In this document: positions 45,722-57,790 of the stretch, piece by piece | How positions within the stretch are numbered: position 1 is the stretch's first letter | How the letters are laid out: each line of letters opens with the position of its first letter | Assembly: GCA_033961575.1 (NCBI GenBank) | Contig: CM066729.1 | Span: forward strand, 101,024,501 to 101,088,500 | Source of the DNA: Aselliscus stoliczkanus | Lineage: Eukaryota; Chordata; Mammalia; Chiroptera; Hipposideridae | Direction of reading: 5' to 3' | DNA length: 64,000 bases | Notes under the pieces: model-generated | Databases searched by the model: none | Told to the model about the DNA's origin: nothing | Seen by the model: the letters and a program-made list of their open reading frames with translations, nothing else | Program-made: the position numbers and the translations under genes

Positions 45722-48249
45722 TACACTAAAATGTTATTACCTGTATACACAGAAATTTACGAGGCACAATCTGTTATGCACAATAACCATAATCTTTAGT
45801 ACGTTATACACAGTAATATCTACAGGTGTGTCAGTGGTTTGAGTGAAAACACAGTACCAAAACATTCCTGATACAAAATAAATTACTCACATATTCTAAT
45901 CATACAAGACAGTTCATATTTTCAGTTATGTACTTCAAAAAATACTAGTTAGAGGTACAACCAAAATGTAGGTTTGCTTTATGAAAAATGTCTTCAGATT
46001 ATTATGCATAAATGATCCCTTTCAGGATGTATTTTTATCTTTTAAATAAATAAACTATATTGATGTCAAGTCTATATATATCCTCTTAAAATATGATTGA
46101 AGACACATATTACTTCATTTTTTAAAGATGTAACTATACTGGAGAATATGCTAAACTATTGCCAAATTCCAACACTGCCATATTCTTCAGACACAATCAA
46201 ATTATTTAAATTCCAGAGTATGAGATTAGCTGCCCTATTTTGTAAATTGTTCCTTCTAAAAAGTGTTAACAGATTGTCCTAAACTACCTCAGATACTGAA
46301 GAAATTCAAGTTTTTTAAAAAAAAAACTTAAAATGCTTTAGGTTGACACTGATACTGCATGTGGAGATTTTGATAAATTGAACACTTTTCTCTTAAAAAC
46401 CTTCATAAAAAGATTGTTTCCCAATCTAAGATCTATTAAAGATACGTACAAAGTCCAAGAGAACACTTCAATATTTTCATAACGCAGCGAAGGACTCCTC
46501 TTTGGCATTTCTCCATTAGTTCTAAAATGAAATGTCAATAAACACTTCATATTTTTCTATCTACCTACCACAGACATTTTCTGTACACGAAAGTATTTGA
46601 AATTGTTTTAACAGCAGTTTCACTGCTAAGAAATTTTCTTCTTTAGATCTACAAAAAATATTAACTCAGCATTTACCTAAGAATCAGCTGAAATGTTTTG
46701 ATGTTGTTGAAATGAGTTTGCTTTAGTTCTTTTTCAGTCACTGAAAATTCAACAATGGAGAAAACAGATATAATTTAACAAAAATGTTGATCAGAGTATA
46801 ATTTTTGAATATTGATATGAAACATGCTTCTCTTAAGGAAAAGGAAATCTCTATATAAAATGGGTATCACAGAAAGAGAACTGTTGTATTTTTTCTCTTG
46901 GTTCCCATAGCTTTTTAAAAAGAGAACAGACCAAACAAAACTGCTACAAATGCTGATTGGTGGAAAATTTTCTAAACTGCCGTTCATATTAGATTTCCAC
47001 ATTGTTTCCAGTATCCATGAATTTTTTGCTTCCATCACATACTAACCTTAAGGCTAAAAGAAGTTCAAGTGTGACTATTTTAAAATAATAGGAAATCATA
47101 GCAAGTTTACAAACGAACACATTTTGCTCATTCAAAAATAAATATGGGAAAAAAATCTCAGTAAAACTAATTCAAATGCAAGGTCCATTCTCCAGGGCTT
47201 ACTGAAAACAAACAAAACCAAAAACATAAAACAAATACTGTAGCTGTTTACCATTGTCTACAAAGGTCTTGGATAACAAACAAAAAAGTGATGGTAATGA
47301 TGGCTTTATTGTGACATTAATACATTTTAAAGATGCAATTAAAAATTCCCCATTGTTTTCTAACCAGGCAGAATCATGGACATCCAAGCAGATACTGATG
47401 CACAGCAGATGGAGGAACTAGAACATAAATTGGGTATTTCTGCTATCTGGTATTGAAACATTTGAATGTATCTATAGCTGTTTTAGACAGAAAAACTGAT
47501 CCAATAAATATATTTGAAAAATCTAGAGAACACAGGGTACATGAATAGGACACATAATGGGATACTGAATTTGTGAAAGTAATTTTGTCATATAACATGG
47601 CAGTTATTAAATATTACACGTGCAGCATAAATTACTAATACTGCTATCTCCCAATGTAAATATCTGACACCAACACTGTCCTTCAAGTATAGTTCAAATT
47701 AATAGTTACATGTTATAACCTAGTAAATAAATTACCAGCTCCTGCTAATACAGTTTAGTAAGAACTGGGAGTCCTAGAATTGACACTAGGTAATGCTTAC
47801 AGAATTTTATTTTTTAAAAAATTTTTTTAGAGGGCAGTGTCACTGGCCCTCATATGTGGGTTCTGAACCGGGGCCACTGGCATCCCAAGCCAGCTCTTAA
47901 CCACCGCGCCACTCGGCTGGCCCGACAGAATATAATTTTAAATGCACATGGTTATCTACTTCCAGAATCCAGAAAATAAAGCCACCATGCTCCTTTAAGG
48001 GAATTTTACCTCAATCCTATTATTTTAGAAGTGTGTTGCAATGGGATCTCTCCAAAATCAAACAGGATCAATCTGGTTACATTCAATCCTAAAACAAAAT
48101 GTCATGTAAAATTTTTGTGTTATCTAAATGTTGCTTTTTAGGTAAATTTGTGAGATATTTTAGAGATTTTCTTTCTTTGGAGGAGGTGGTCTGATAAAAA
48201 GGAATGGAACATCAGACAAGATCCCAAATGATCGCCATTCCTCCGTAAT
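45722..48249 (-). other. HSPA13: HSPA13 3' UTR (inferred)
   Basis: The stretch follows the stop codon without an intron signal I can support. It is AT-rich and nearly free of old repeats, in contrast to the flanks, which fits a long transcribed 3' UTR. The only clear insertion is the SINE at 47806-47923. The extent depends on which polyadenylation signal is used. Confidence 0.55.
47806..47923 (-). repeat. Short SINE in the HSPA13 3' UTR, sense to the transcript
   Basis: Minus-strand short head form, head at 47923, A-rich tail at 47806-47828. The repeat ACAGAAT flanks it (47799-47805 and 47925-47931). It has the same orientation as HSPA13, so it would be part of the mRNA about 330 bases after the stop. 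Confidence 0.85.
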
Positions 48250-48917
48250 TCAGCTGAAGTTGGTCTTCTGTAAATGCTTACTGGGAATCTCTAAAGCACT
48301 GACCTGAAGAGGCCAGGAGCCCCCATCAATCCCTGCTTGGATGGCCACACCCGTCACTACCGCCAGGTCGGGGTCCACAGATGTGTTGGGGTCCTTCCCA
48401 AAGAACTCCTGGATGACCTCGCGGATCCGGGGGATACGAGTGGAGCCCCCAACCAAAACCACCTCATCGATCTCCATCTTTTCCAGATGGCCTTCTTTTA
48501 ATACTTGCTGAATGGGCACCAGTATTTTCTGGAAGAGATCTTCATTAAGGTTGTCAAAGAGCTTCCGTGATATTTTCGTTTCAAATAAAACCTGACTTTC
48601 TCCACTCTTCTTTTCAGAAAGGCCAGTTCCAAACATGCTTTTCATGGGGGGTCCATCTTCTGGGGACAGTCTATCCTTTGGCAGTTCAGTGACACTATTC
48701 TGAGGTTCATTCCTGTCCTCTTCCTCCACCGTCAGCAATACTGACATCTGAGCAGACTGATGAAGCGTCAGGTTTAATTTGACCATTTCCACAGCTTGTC
48801 TTAATCTGTGGATTTCCTCTTTCCTGGAGGGTAGGAAGCCATATGTCTGATAGATCTGTTTATATACGTACTGAAGCAACCTCTGATTGAAGTCTTGTCC
48901 CCCAAGTTTATTGTTTC
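48250..48917 (-). CDS. HSPA13: HSPA13 coding exon 5
   Basis: Begins after acceptor TTAG with the last two bases of a Gly codon, then [11 protein letters not shown]. It covers residues 250-471. Residues about 310-350 form a polar, poorly conserved loop ([15 protein letters not shown] and following), then [10 protein letters not shown], the adenosine motif and the TGA stop. At 668 nt it is the longest exon. Confidence 0.97.
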
Positions 48918-51900
48918 CTAAGTTATAAATAAGAGTTTATAGTTATGCACATGTGTGTGTATACATGTGTCTGTGTTGTCTGTATGTATAAGAATGATGT
49001 CTGGGAATAACAAATTCCTTATTTAATGTATTATAAGATTTTACTCATGCAAAGAGTGATCAAAATTAACCGGGCCAAAGCGATTTTAACTTAAACGTGT
49101 ACTATTAGAAAACAGTGCACATCTGGGTTAAATTTTTATAATGATATAAAAGGAAGTATCTCTTCATGATATCAAATATTTTTTCAGAAAACAGATTGAG
49201 AATGCAGATTGGCTTGTAAGTAGCAATTTACAAACACTAGCTGTCATTATTCAACAAAAGAAAGTCCTTCTTATAATTAAAAAGTACCACTAGGCATTTT
49301 ATCTTTTTTTAAAAAAAAATCCTTTGCTTGCATGATAAAAGAGCTGAAAAGTAGGAGAATACAATTTAAAAGGAAAAGAGTGATGTGATATAAATCCCTA
49401 GTACTGAACTTGGTTGTAAAGACAGTGCAGTCATGAGGTAGACCACGAATAACTTACAGTTCTGCTTAAAGTAAATTAACACAAAAACCTTTTTTAAAAG
49501 ATTTGGAATGTAAAATCCTACCACTTCCTAGATTTTCTAAAAATATCTATTTTGTGAAACAGATTATCAAATGAAATAAAATGATCACCCTTCACTTTAA
49601 AAAATTTCCTTCCTTCTGTTCCCTTTACCATGGCCATGAAAAACACTGACTCAGTGAGCTACCACCAGCAATATATTTATTTGACTTTTATGAGACTTAA
49701 CTTTTTGCTGTAAATACACATAAATGGTAGCATATAATTACATATACAGAAGTTTACAAAATCAAGTCAAAGAATACTAAGAAGTTTTTTTAAATGAACC
49801 CTTTACATACTAGGTATGTTAATGTGCCTGAATCTCCTTGCTCTCTGTATATTTTACTTACCAGACATTGCCCGGGTTAGAAACATTCCTCCTTGTTTAT
49901 TCAGCAATGACACATCCAGAGTTCCTCCACCTAAATCTATCACCAAGACATGGAAGACATCAGCCTTATGGAGACCATAGGCCATCGCTGCTGCGGTGGG
50001 TTCATTTATCACCCTTAAGATTTTCAGTCCTGTATGATTGGTTGGAGAGAAGAGCAAACAACTCATGAGAGGACACAATTAAATTTCTTTCCGCTTAACC
50101 TCACAACATGTTAATGTCTTCTAAGACATGAACTCCACAGAGTAATAGTGAGAAAGAATAGTCACAAACTCAATAAAAATAATGAAATGGGAAGGATCAG
50201 TTCTTCTAAATGGGTATCATTAAAATTATTCTAAAAGATCACAATATAAAGAAATAAAGGCCCAGATTCGGTGGAATATATCATTCTATTCTTAATACTT
50301 AATTTTAAAAAAATCTCTGTGCCTCTAATTTTCATATTTTACTTGGGAATATATGAGCAATAAAACTTTAATCATTATATAACAAATTTCTGTGGAAATG
50401 AGATAAACTTACTGTGCTCCTCTTTAAAAAAATGACTTTTTCATAAAAAGTTAAGATGAATAAACAGAAAGGAAATAAAAGAAAAATCTAGATGAGATGT
50501 TCAAATAGCTACAATGATAGTCTTAAAAAGTACTTAGAACACAAGACCCTGAAATGTAAATCTGAAATATATAGCAAATCTGGTTTTGATTTGTTATATA
50601 TGTGCAGGCAAAAGATCAAATTTCCTTGAGCAAAATTCTTACTTTAAAATAACTGCCACACATGAATGGTTTGGAAAGTAATACAGCTTTCAGAAGCAGG
50701 AGCCATAAAAACTATTCAAATTCAGAATAATTTATGTAAAGATCTAATACTCTCCTCCTTAGTTCTCTGACTTCATTAGTCACTGTGCTCTGGCCATACT
50801 GGTTAACCCCCTACCTCCTAATGTAAGAGCAAATTCCCATTTTGTGGCTGCTACACTGGCCGTTTTCTCTCCTGCAACACAATTCCCCTATATATCTCCT
50901 TAGCTATCTACCTCGCTTCTTTTAAATCTGCTTATATGTCATTTTCACAATGAGGCCTACCTGACTGCTCTTTAAAACCTGCTGGAGTCCCTATCCTCTG
51001 ACCTATCCAGCAATCCTCTCCCCTTATCCCATTTTTTTTTTCCCCATAGCATATTACTTTCTGATATACACTGTGTCAAGATTCTCAACCAGAGGTCATT
51101 TTGGCCCTTCAGGGACATTTAGCAATGTCTGGAGACATAAGATTGTCATCACTTAGATGGGGATAGTTCTGTTAGCATCTGGTGAGTAGAGGCTAGGATG
51201 CTGCGAAATATCCTACAGTACACAGGACAGTCCCCTACAATAAAGAATGACCTGTCCCAAAACATCAATGCTAAAGGTGAGAAACTCCATGATATACTTA
51301 TCTTTAATGTTGATTTTCTGTTTCACTCTAGCAGGATAGAATGTAAGTGTCACGAGTACAGGGATTTATCTTTTTGTTTACCAAGACACTCAGTATCTGC
51401 TGACTGGTATTAAACGGATTCTCCCCCACCTCAGATTTTTAAAAAAATTATATTCATCTTAATGTTAAAAAAAGTTTAGAAGAAAAAACCCATTGCTCAC
51501 ATGTACCCGTGTTCCCTCAGCGTTTGTCAAGTGCCTGATTGTTGTCATAATTTATACATTTTACATTGTGCTGGAGCTTTCTTAATTATTGTTTGTAAAC
51601 ATATATCAAAATCTATCCATATTGTTTGTAAACGTATATCAAAATATAAATAGTTTGTTTATGTGCCTAGTTAGGAGGTTTGCAAGTGATACACCTTACT
51701 ACAGAAGATTGCAACCTAAGAAAATTTTTAGAAAAATGTAACTCTGGTAAGGGTGATATTACCTGCAAGGTTAGCAGCTTCAATTGTTGAATTTCTCTGT
51801 TTTAGATCAAATTCTGCTGGTACAGAAATAACAGCATTGACAACTGGCATTCCAAGATATTCCTCTGCCATTTCCTTTAATTTCAATAACAGTCTAGAGC

Positions 51901-52284
51901 CAACATATTCTGGGGACACAGTGATGGTCTCATTACTTGTCACAGAAAATTCAACCATTCCATTTTTGTTTAAAACCTGTGGTTAGGATTTGAAAAAAAA
52001 AAAGTGTAAAAGTGTGTGTGCTTATCATATATACTTACACACATATATATACTGGACTTATTTAATCAAAACTTCTCTTTACCTTTACAAACTCAAAATT
52101 AATTTGTAATCTATCAAGTACATTTACTAAGATTAAAGATGAAAAGTTAGGGCCGGCCGAGTGGCTCAGTTGGTTAAGAGCTCGCTCAAGAGTGTGAGCT
52201 GAGCTCTGAGCAACGGCGGTTCGATGCCAGCCCGAGCTGAGTTGCCGTTGAGCTGCCAACAGGTGGCAGGATGGCTCAGCTAAA

Positions 52285-52321
<37 letters not shown>

Positions 52322-55300
52322 GTTATACTTTAACATCTATAAAATGAATCCACACCATAGTTTTCAATAACAGAATAACATTCATCACCAAGCATAAAAC
52401 ATAAAAGATTCTCAATATATATTTGTTAAATGAAAGAAAAAAAACAAATAATGAAATATAAGGAATAACAGTTGCTAAATCATGTATGTGACTAAAGATC
52501 TTTTTTCTTAAAATTAACTTGTTCCAAACATAACAGATAATTGAAAATGTTTCAGAACATTAGCAAGAATAATTTTAGTACCTTATGGTCTTATCCAAGA
52601 ATCAAATATCACTTATATTCTTGTTTCTACAAAAACACATATTGTGTATTTCCTCATTATCCCTGCTAATGTAAAAGTTGTCCATTTAAAAAACTGGATT
52701 AATTTTAAAACATAATATTCTAGTCTCATCAACAGAAAAACTATATTAACATCAACAGTAAAGAGAATTAGTCTGTTCTAAAAAATTGTAAGAAATTTAC
52801 TCCAGTCATTCTGGACTACATAATTAGACTTCAATTAAGGAAACCTGACCTTCAAAGGAGTTCACCTGTATGGGGCAAACTAAAACAAGCTACAGACATT
52901 ATTAAAATAAGATCCAAAAACACCAGTAACATCACAGTCTACATTAAAGAGAAACAACAAAAAATCAGATTACTTAGAAACTTAAGGGGGAAAAACAAAC
53001 CTTAAAATAACTCTTGGATCAACACATATCTAAAGCTGTAATTTAGAGGAAGATGTATAGCTTTATGATTTTATCATTATATAAAAGTGTTGCAAGATGT
53101 GGAGAAAAGGAAACCCTTGTGTTCTGCTGGTGGGACTGCAAACTGGTATTGCCACTATGGACAATAGTTTGGAGGTTCATCAAAAAGTTGAAAACAGAGC
53201 TACCTTACATACAACCCACATATTTCACACCTAGGTATTTATCCAAGAAATCCAAAATGCTAATTCAAAAATACATGCACCCCTATGTTCACTGCAGCAC
53301 TATTCACAATAGCCAAGATATGGAAATAACTGAAATACCCATCAATAGACGAGTAGATAAAGAAATTGTAGTACATTTATACTGGAGTATTACTCTGCCC
53401 TAAAAAAAGAATGAAATATTACCATTTGTCACAACATGGATGGACCTAGAGGGTATTATTATACTTAATGAAATAAATCAGACTAAGAAATACAAATACC
53501 ATAGGATCTCACTCACATGTAGAATCTAAAGAAAATAAATGAATAAACAAAACAGAAACAGACCCATATATAGAGAACAAACTGATGGTTATTAGATGGC
53601 AGTGGGTTTGGGGGGCTGGATTAGAAAGATGAAGGGATTAAGAAGTACAAATTAGGGCCGGCCGAGTGGCTCAGTTGGTTAAGAGCTCGCTCAAGAGTGC
53701 GAGCTGAGCTCTGAGCAACAGTGGCTCGAGGCCAGCCTGAGCTGAGTTGCCGTTGAGCTGCCAATAGGTGGCAGGATGGCTCAGCTATTAAAAAAAAACA
53801 AACGTACAAATTGATAGTTACAGGAGACTTACAGGGATGTAAAATACAATATGGGGAGTAGAATCAACAGTATTGTAAAAGCTATAGTGTCAGATGAGTA
53901 GAGTAGACTTATTGGGGGGGTTCACTTCATAAATTATATAATGTACCACCACTATACTGTACAACTGAAACTAATATAATATTGAATGTCAACTATAATT
54001 TAAAAATAGTCACGGGGATGTGTAATATATCATGGGGAATATAGTCAATAATGGTCACTAGCTATGTACAGTGTCTCGTGGATAGTAAGTAGACTTAGGG
54101 TGATCACTTTGTGAGGCATGTAAATGTCTGATCACTATGTTGTTCTGTATGCCTGAAACTCGAAAAAAAAAAGAAAGAAAACAAAGAAAAAAAGAAAAGA
54201 CCCTAAGAAAGAAACCTAAAATAATTTTTTTTTCTCCTTTGCAAATGAATAAAAAATTTTAAGAAATTTTATGGATGGGTTGTTCAATAAGCAGCATTGA
54301 TACAACCAATTTAAAACCTATCATTTAGAATCCCACTTCCTAATTTACAAGAAACAAAAATCCTGTACGAAATAAACATTTAAATGTTTAAAAGAAAAAA
54401 CCCCAGCAAAACCCAAACCTACAAATACTCATATAGAAACACTGGGGACAAAAAAAAAAAAAAAGACAATTTTACTACAGAAAAATTTGTGCTCTTGACA
54501 GCTCAAAAACAAAAGTGTGTTATAAAAATGAAAACCTACTTAGAACATCAATATTTTATGTCATGGGAAAAGCTAAATACCCCAAAAGAAAACAGGACAA
54601 AGGATAAGAAATGGATCACTAAAGAAAATAAAAATGCCAATAAACCAATTTTTAAGTCTGTCCTCACTAGAAATCATAGGAATGCAAGGCACCATTTTTT
54701 TTTAACTTATCTATTGACAAAGATTAAAATAATAACTAGTGAGGGTATAGGCATTGTAAAGAATAGTTAATAGCACATAACCTTTTTGGTGCCCAATTTG
54801 GCAATATAAAGCCTTAAAAAACATGTGCATATTTGATCTATCAATTCTACTCCTAGATTTCAAATTTAGGAAATTACCAAGAAGTGTAAAATGATATATG
54901 TACAAGGATATTCACTGAAATGCCAACATTAGTGGAAAACCAGGAGAAAAAATAAAATGTATACTGATAGGGACTGGGTAATTAAATAGCTGAACAGTCA
55001 TTCTATGCAACCACTAAAGATGATGGGAATCGATTGACATTCTGTCCATGACATATTGAGTTTCAAAGAATCATAAAACACATACCTAGTTTCATTTATT
55101 TATTTATTTATTTATTTGAGGGCAGTGTCACTGGCCCTCATATGTGGGATCCGAACCGGGGGCGCTGGCTTCCCAAGACCAGCGTTTAACCACCGCACCA
55201 CTCGGCTGGCCCTCATTTATTTTTATGTATACAAATATGTACACTAAAATTCAGAAAATCCATCCATGTATCCATCCATCCATCCATCATACATGGGCTC

Positions 55301-57318
55301 CACTAGCCTTCCTGCTACAATGAACGAGCTAGGCAGGCATTCTAAGGATGGCAAAGCAAGAATATGATAAGATCCTAAGTCCTTGCTAGCTCTGTGGAGC
55401 CACTGAATTAACTCACCCTGGACTTGCTGTGGGATTGTTAGATGAGATAATATACCTCCCATGCAGATTGAGTCAGTTGAAATAAAAAATTTTATAACTT
55501 GTAGCTGAAGCATTAACTGAAATAGTATGCTGAACTAAATTTAAAGTAGATTTTAGCTTAATTACTTACCTTAAATGGGTATCTGCCAATTTCAGCCTCC
55601 AGTTCTTCTGGGGTAAAAAGCTTGCCTATGAATCTTTTGGCATCATATATTGTGTTCTGAGGATTTGAATCTGCCAGCTCTAAGCTTTCATACCCCACAT
55701 GTACATCATGGTCAGTAAAAGACACCATGCTGGGTATGCTGATATGCCCATTTTCATCTGGAATGACCTTTACTTTTCCTGTGCCAGGAAAGAACACCCC
55801 TACGGAACAGTAGGTGGTGCCAAGGTCAATACCAATCACTTTAGGAGTAGGCAACGGTAAATACTGTTGTGCCAAATAGCCAGCCAACAGGAGAGTCAAA
55901 ACAGCTGATCCTGAAATAGACAAATTAAGATACGTTTTACCAAACTAATATAATATGTGAAATTACTATTATAAAATTCCTTTGTCACTCTTTGGAACAA
56001 GACTAAACATAGTCTTAAATACTTTCTTTTATAGTACTAATAACACTTCTCTCAAACATCAAATTTTTTATAATGTAAACTGACCACAATGCAATTAAGA
56101 TGTAACAACAAAAACAAAAAAAATCCCTACAGTTGTTTATTCACTATGGGTGAATAAAGAAATTAAAACGTAAAAACATTTTGGTAATAATTGTGATGTT
56201 GACAGGAAAAGTCATTCACCTGCAGCAAAAGCTATATATAATCTAAGTTTTTGATCAATTGATATTTAGCTTTATAGCTTTATAGTTTGTTATTTAGTTA
56301 AAGAAACTATTATTAAAATTCTCACAGCTAACAGAATGTAGTTAACTTTTTCTATATTTGAATATCCATTAAGAACATACTGCTTGCACGTAATACTTTG
56401 GGAAGAAGCACAGAAGTGTATAAACTTTATGACACCATAAATGGAAGCTCCTTGAAGGCAGATATGGCTACTTACTGTATCCCCTGCACCAAGAATGGTT
56501 CCTAGCAAATATCAGATGTTCAATAATTACTAATTGGTGAGAAAAACAAATATGAACAAATGCCATGCAGACTGTAAACATCAGTGAAGACAGATGTCAC
56601 TTGGAGTATTACAATTATTTGTCATTTCCTTGCAGAAGGCTGTGTCATATACCTGTGTCCATCCATGTTACATACGACCCAAATCGTCCATTTGTAGGAG
56701 TCTCTTTACTAATTGTTAGTTCATCCTCATGAACACATAAATTCAAAGAAATGAAATCAAGGGCTGACTCCACTTTCCTCTTGCTCCTACGTGCAAAATT
56801 TCAGACTCATTTGATCACTTCTGGTCCAAGGAGGGGAATTCCTAACCCGGACTGGTGGAAAGAGCCTTGGCCTGTGCATAAAGAGGGCTTGGGTCTCTCC
56901 AAATACGGCATCCCTCGAGTCTACAGCTCAGGTCGCCGCTGGGCTCCTCCCCTTTCCTCCACAAAGGGGTACTAACAGATGCACATTCTTGCAGCCTCTC
57001 AAAAGCCTCAATTCAACCAATGATTCAAAATCGACGTTTATTTGGAAAGGACTGTTCCTGAGGCCCCAGGGGTGTACGCAGAACGCTGCCGCCGGCCCTA
57101 CGTGGGCCTACTCCGGCCTGGGCCATCCTAGAGGCTTCCCGAACAGCCCCAAACCGCCTTTCCATCCCCTTTCCGCGCCCTTCGTGCTGCGCCAGCTGGA
57201 TCCAGAAGGGGGGACAACCATCCCTGCCCATCCTGCCCTCCCCAAACCGCTCCAGGACCCACAATAGCGACAAGGGTCCCCACGGTCACTAACCTAAGAT
57301 CGTCATCTCTCCGGCCAT
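48250..57318 (-). CDS. HSPA13: HSPA13 (STCH), Hsp70-type ATPase of microsomes
   Basis: Five coding exons (57294-57318, 55570-55910, 51763-51976, 49862-50029, 48250-48917) with GT-AG introns and matching phases join to 1416 nt, 471 residues, the length known for HSPA13. The protein is an Hsp70 nucleotide-binding domain without the substrate-binding domain; the family member is known as a microsome-associated, constitutively active ATPase. Visible motifs: a hydrophobic N-terminal segment (residues 11-22), phosphate-1 [13 protein letters not shown] from 34, [12 protein letters not shown] from 201, phosphate-2 [10 protein letters not shown] from 223, and the adenosine motif [12 protein letters not shown] from about 403. 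The C-terminus ends KTNFS with no KDEL. The start ATG is the first in a CpG-rich exon. No stop or shift: a working gene. Confidence 0.97.
48918..49861 (-). other. HSPA13: HSPA13 intron 4
   Basis: Donor GTAAGT at 49861-49856, acceptor AG at 48919-48918. No repeat recognised apart from a short TG-rich run near 48950-48975. Confidence 0.9.
49862..50029 (-). CDS. HSPA13: HSPA13 coding exon 4
   Basis: 168 nt, residues 194-249. It holds [14 protein letters not shown] and the phosphate-2 loop IDLGGGTLD, both needed for ATP binding, and ends TRAMSG. Acceptor ATACAG, donor GTAAGT. Confidence 0.97.
50030..51762 (-). other. HSPA13: HSPA13 intron 3, with L2 split by MER5A
   Basis: The intron contains L2 3' end text on the plus strand (50860-51070 and 51295-51415, the latter with GGATAGAATGTAAGTGTCAC). 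A MER5A element at about 51080-51290 interrupts it. The donor is GTAATA, weaker than those of the other introns. Confidence 0.75.
51080..51290 (+). mobile_element. MER5A hAT-Charlie MITE
   Basis: Clear MER5A order: 'TTCTCAACCAGAGGTCATTT', 'AGCAATGTCTGGAGACATAA', 'TGAGTAGAGGCTAGGATGCT', 'CACAGGACAGTCCCCTACAA' and the closing GGTGAGAAACTCC. It lies inside an L2 in HSPA13 intron 3. Confidence 0.88.
51763..51976 (-). CDS. HSPA13: HSPA13 coding exon 3
   Basis: 214 nt, residues 123 to the first base of codon 194. It reads [14 protein letters not shown] at the start and [15 protein letters not shown] text at the end ([11 protein letters not shown]), with [13 protein letters not shown] between, the Hsp70 IA/IIA subdomain hinge region. 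Acceptor CCACAG, donor GTAATA. Confidence 0.97.
52150..52316 (+). repeat. Third-type bat SINE (~135 bp plus tail)
   Basis: It begins GGGCCGGCCGAGTGGCTCAG, then TTAAGAGCTCGCTCAAGAGT, a box-B-like GGTTCGATGCC and ends GGTGGCAGGATGGCTCAGCT with a (CAAAA)n tail. The repeat AAAAGTTA flanks it (52142-52149 and 52317-52325, overlapping the tail). Confidence 0.88.
53080..54170 (+). mobile_element. L1 3' end in HSPA13 intron 2
   Basis: ORF2 C-terminal text and 3' UTR: 'CTGGTGGGACTGCAAACTGG', 'ATTCACAATAGCCAAGATAT', 'TGGAAATAACTGAAATACCC', 'CATGGATGGACCTAGAGGG', then 3' UTR to a GGATCTCACTCACATGTAGA segment and A-rich end at about 54160-54200. Stops are present. It lies antisense to HSPA13. Confidence 0.88.
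53655..53803 (+). repeat. Third-type bat SINE nested in L1
   Basis: Same type as at 52150, ending TGGCTCAGCT and an A tail. The perfect repeat GTACAAATT (53645-53653 and 53804-53812) is L1 sequence, so the SINE came after the L1. Confidence 0.92.
55101..55212 (-). repeat. Short SINE with (TTTA)n tail
   Basis: Minus-strand short head form, head at 55212, tail as TTTA repeats. The repeat TCATTTATT flanks it (55092-55100 and 55213-55221). Confidence 0.88.
55256..55288 (+). repeat. (CATC)n microsatellite
   Basis: Several CATC units with a TGTA interruption. Confidence 0.9.
55570..55910 (-). CDS. HSPA13: HSPA13 coding exon 2
   Basis: 341 nt, residues 9-122. It starts [15 protein letters not shown], the hydrophobic N-terminal segment, followed by the phosphate-1 loop [13 protein letters not shown] and ends EIGRYPFK. 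Acceptor TATTTCAG, donor GTAAGT. Confidence 0.97.
55911..57293 (-). other. HSPA13: HSPA13 intron 1
   Basis: Donor GTTAGT at 57293-57288. An L2-like fragment lies on the plus strand at 56440-56535. The part above 57060 is CpG-rich and belongs to the promoter island. Confidence 0.9.
57294..57318 (-). CDS. HSPA13: HSPA13 coding exon 1
   Basis: 25 coding nt: MAGEMTIL plus the first base of a Gly codon, then donor GTTAGT. The ATG has G at +4 and sits in GGGACTGTGATGG. The second residue pair differs from the human MARE start by one residue (Arg to Gly), from memory. Confidence 0.93.
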
Positions 57319-57396
57319 CACAGTCCCGCCGAAGAGGCTTGGGATGACTGTACCAGACCTGAGGCACCGCCCCTCACGCCTCCAGGCAGCCCCGAT

Positions 57397-57415
57397 GCCA
57401 CTTGGGAAATGTAGT
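57397..57415 (-). promoter_or_regulatory. HSPA13: ZNF143/SBS-like site, proximal
   Basis: The minus strand reads ACTACATTTCCCAAGTGGC, close to the SBS consensus ACTACAATTCCCAGCATGC bound by ZNF143/THAP11. It lies about 80-97 bases before the ATG, a usual place for such sites in CpG promoters. Confidence 0.6.
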
Positions 57416-57680
57416 CCTCTTGCTCTGACGCAGCCGGAGAAGCTGTATCTACCGACCAGAGGAAGGACTTTATTTACCGTGAGGTCGGGAGGCAGAGAGC
57501 TTCCATTCAACAGCTGCCAGCGACTACTGAGCCGCCCTCCCACGCACGGACTGCCGAGCCAATTAGCCTGAGGTGGCAGACAGCCAAAATGAGGGCCTGG
57601 AGTTTATAATCAAACCAGAAGCGCCTCCAGCCACCCTGAGGTAAAAACACATTCTTTCTTTCGCATCGCCCCACCCCTTT

Positions 57681-57700
57681 GCATTCTGGGAAGTGTGGTT
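57681..57700 (-). promoter_or_regulatory. HSPA13: ZNF143/SBS-like site, distal
   Basis: The minus strand reads AACCACACTTCCCAGAATGC, matching the TTCCCAGAATGC half of the SBS consensus well and the ACTACA half poorly. It is about 365-380 bases before the ATG. Confidence 0.55.
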
Positions 57701-57790
57701 TCGGTCTGCTCCCATCCCCCGGAGGTTACTGCTTTGCCGGGCGCGGGGGCGCCTCGTCCCTAACTAGGCCCAGACTACACAGCCTTTGTT

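Larger units (their letters stand above)
51977..55569 (-). other. HSPA13: HSPA13 intron 2, rich in L1 and SINEs
   Basis: The 3.6-kb intron contains an L1 3' end (53080-54170) on the plus strand, a SINE inside that L1, a separate SINE at 52150 and a short SINE at 55101. Repeats are listed separately. Confidence 0.9.
57070..57790. promoter_or_regulatory. HSPA13: CpG island promoter of HSPA13
   Basis: GC and CpG content rise sharply here against an AT-rich background, spanning exon 1, the presumed 5' UTR and upstream DNA. No TATA box is evident upstream of the ATG. This is the usual housekeeping promoter type. Confidence 0.75.

Noticed and set aside
54384..54770. 128-codon Lys/Asn-rich open frame in HSPA13 intron 2
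   Set aside because: Composition of AT-rich intronic DNA next to an L1, with no known domain.
57025..57571. Several open frames in the CpG island
   Set aside because: Stops are rare in GC-rich DNA. Only the 25-nt HSPA13 exon 1 is supported.
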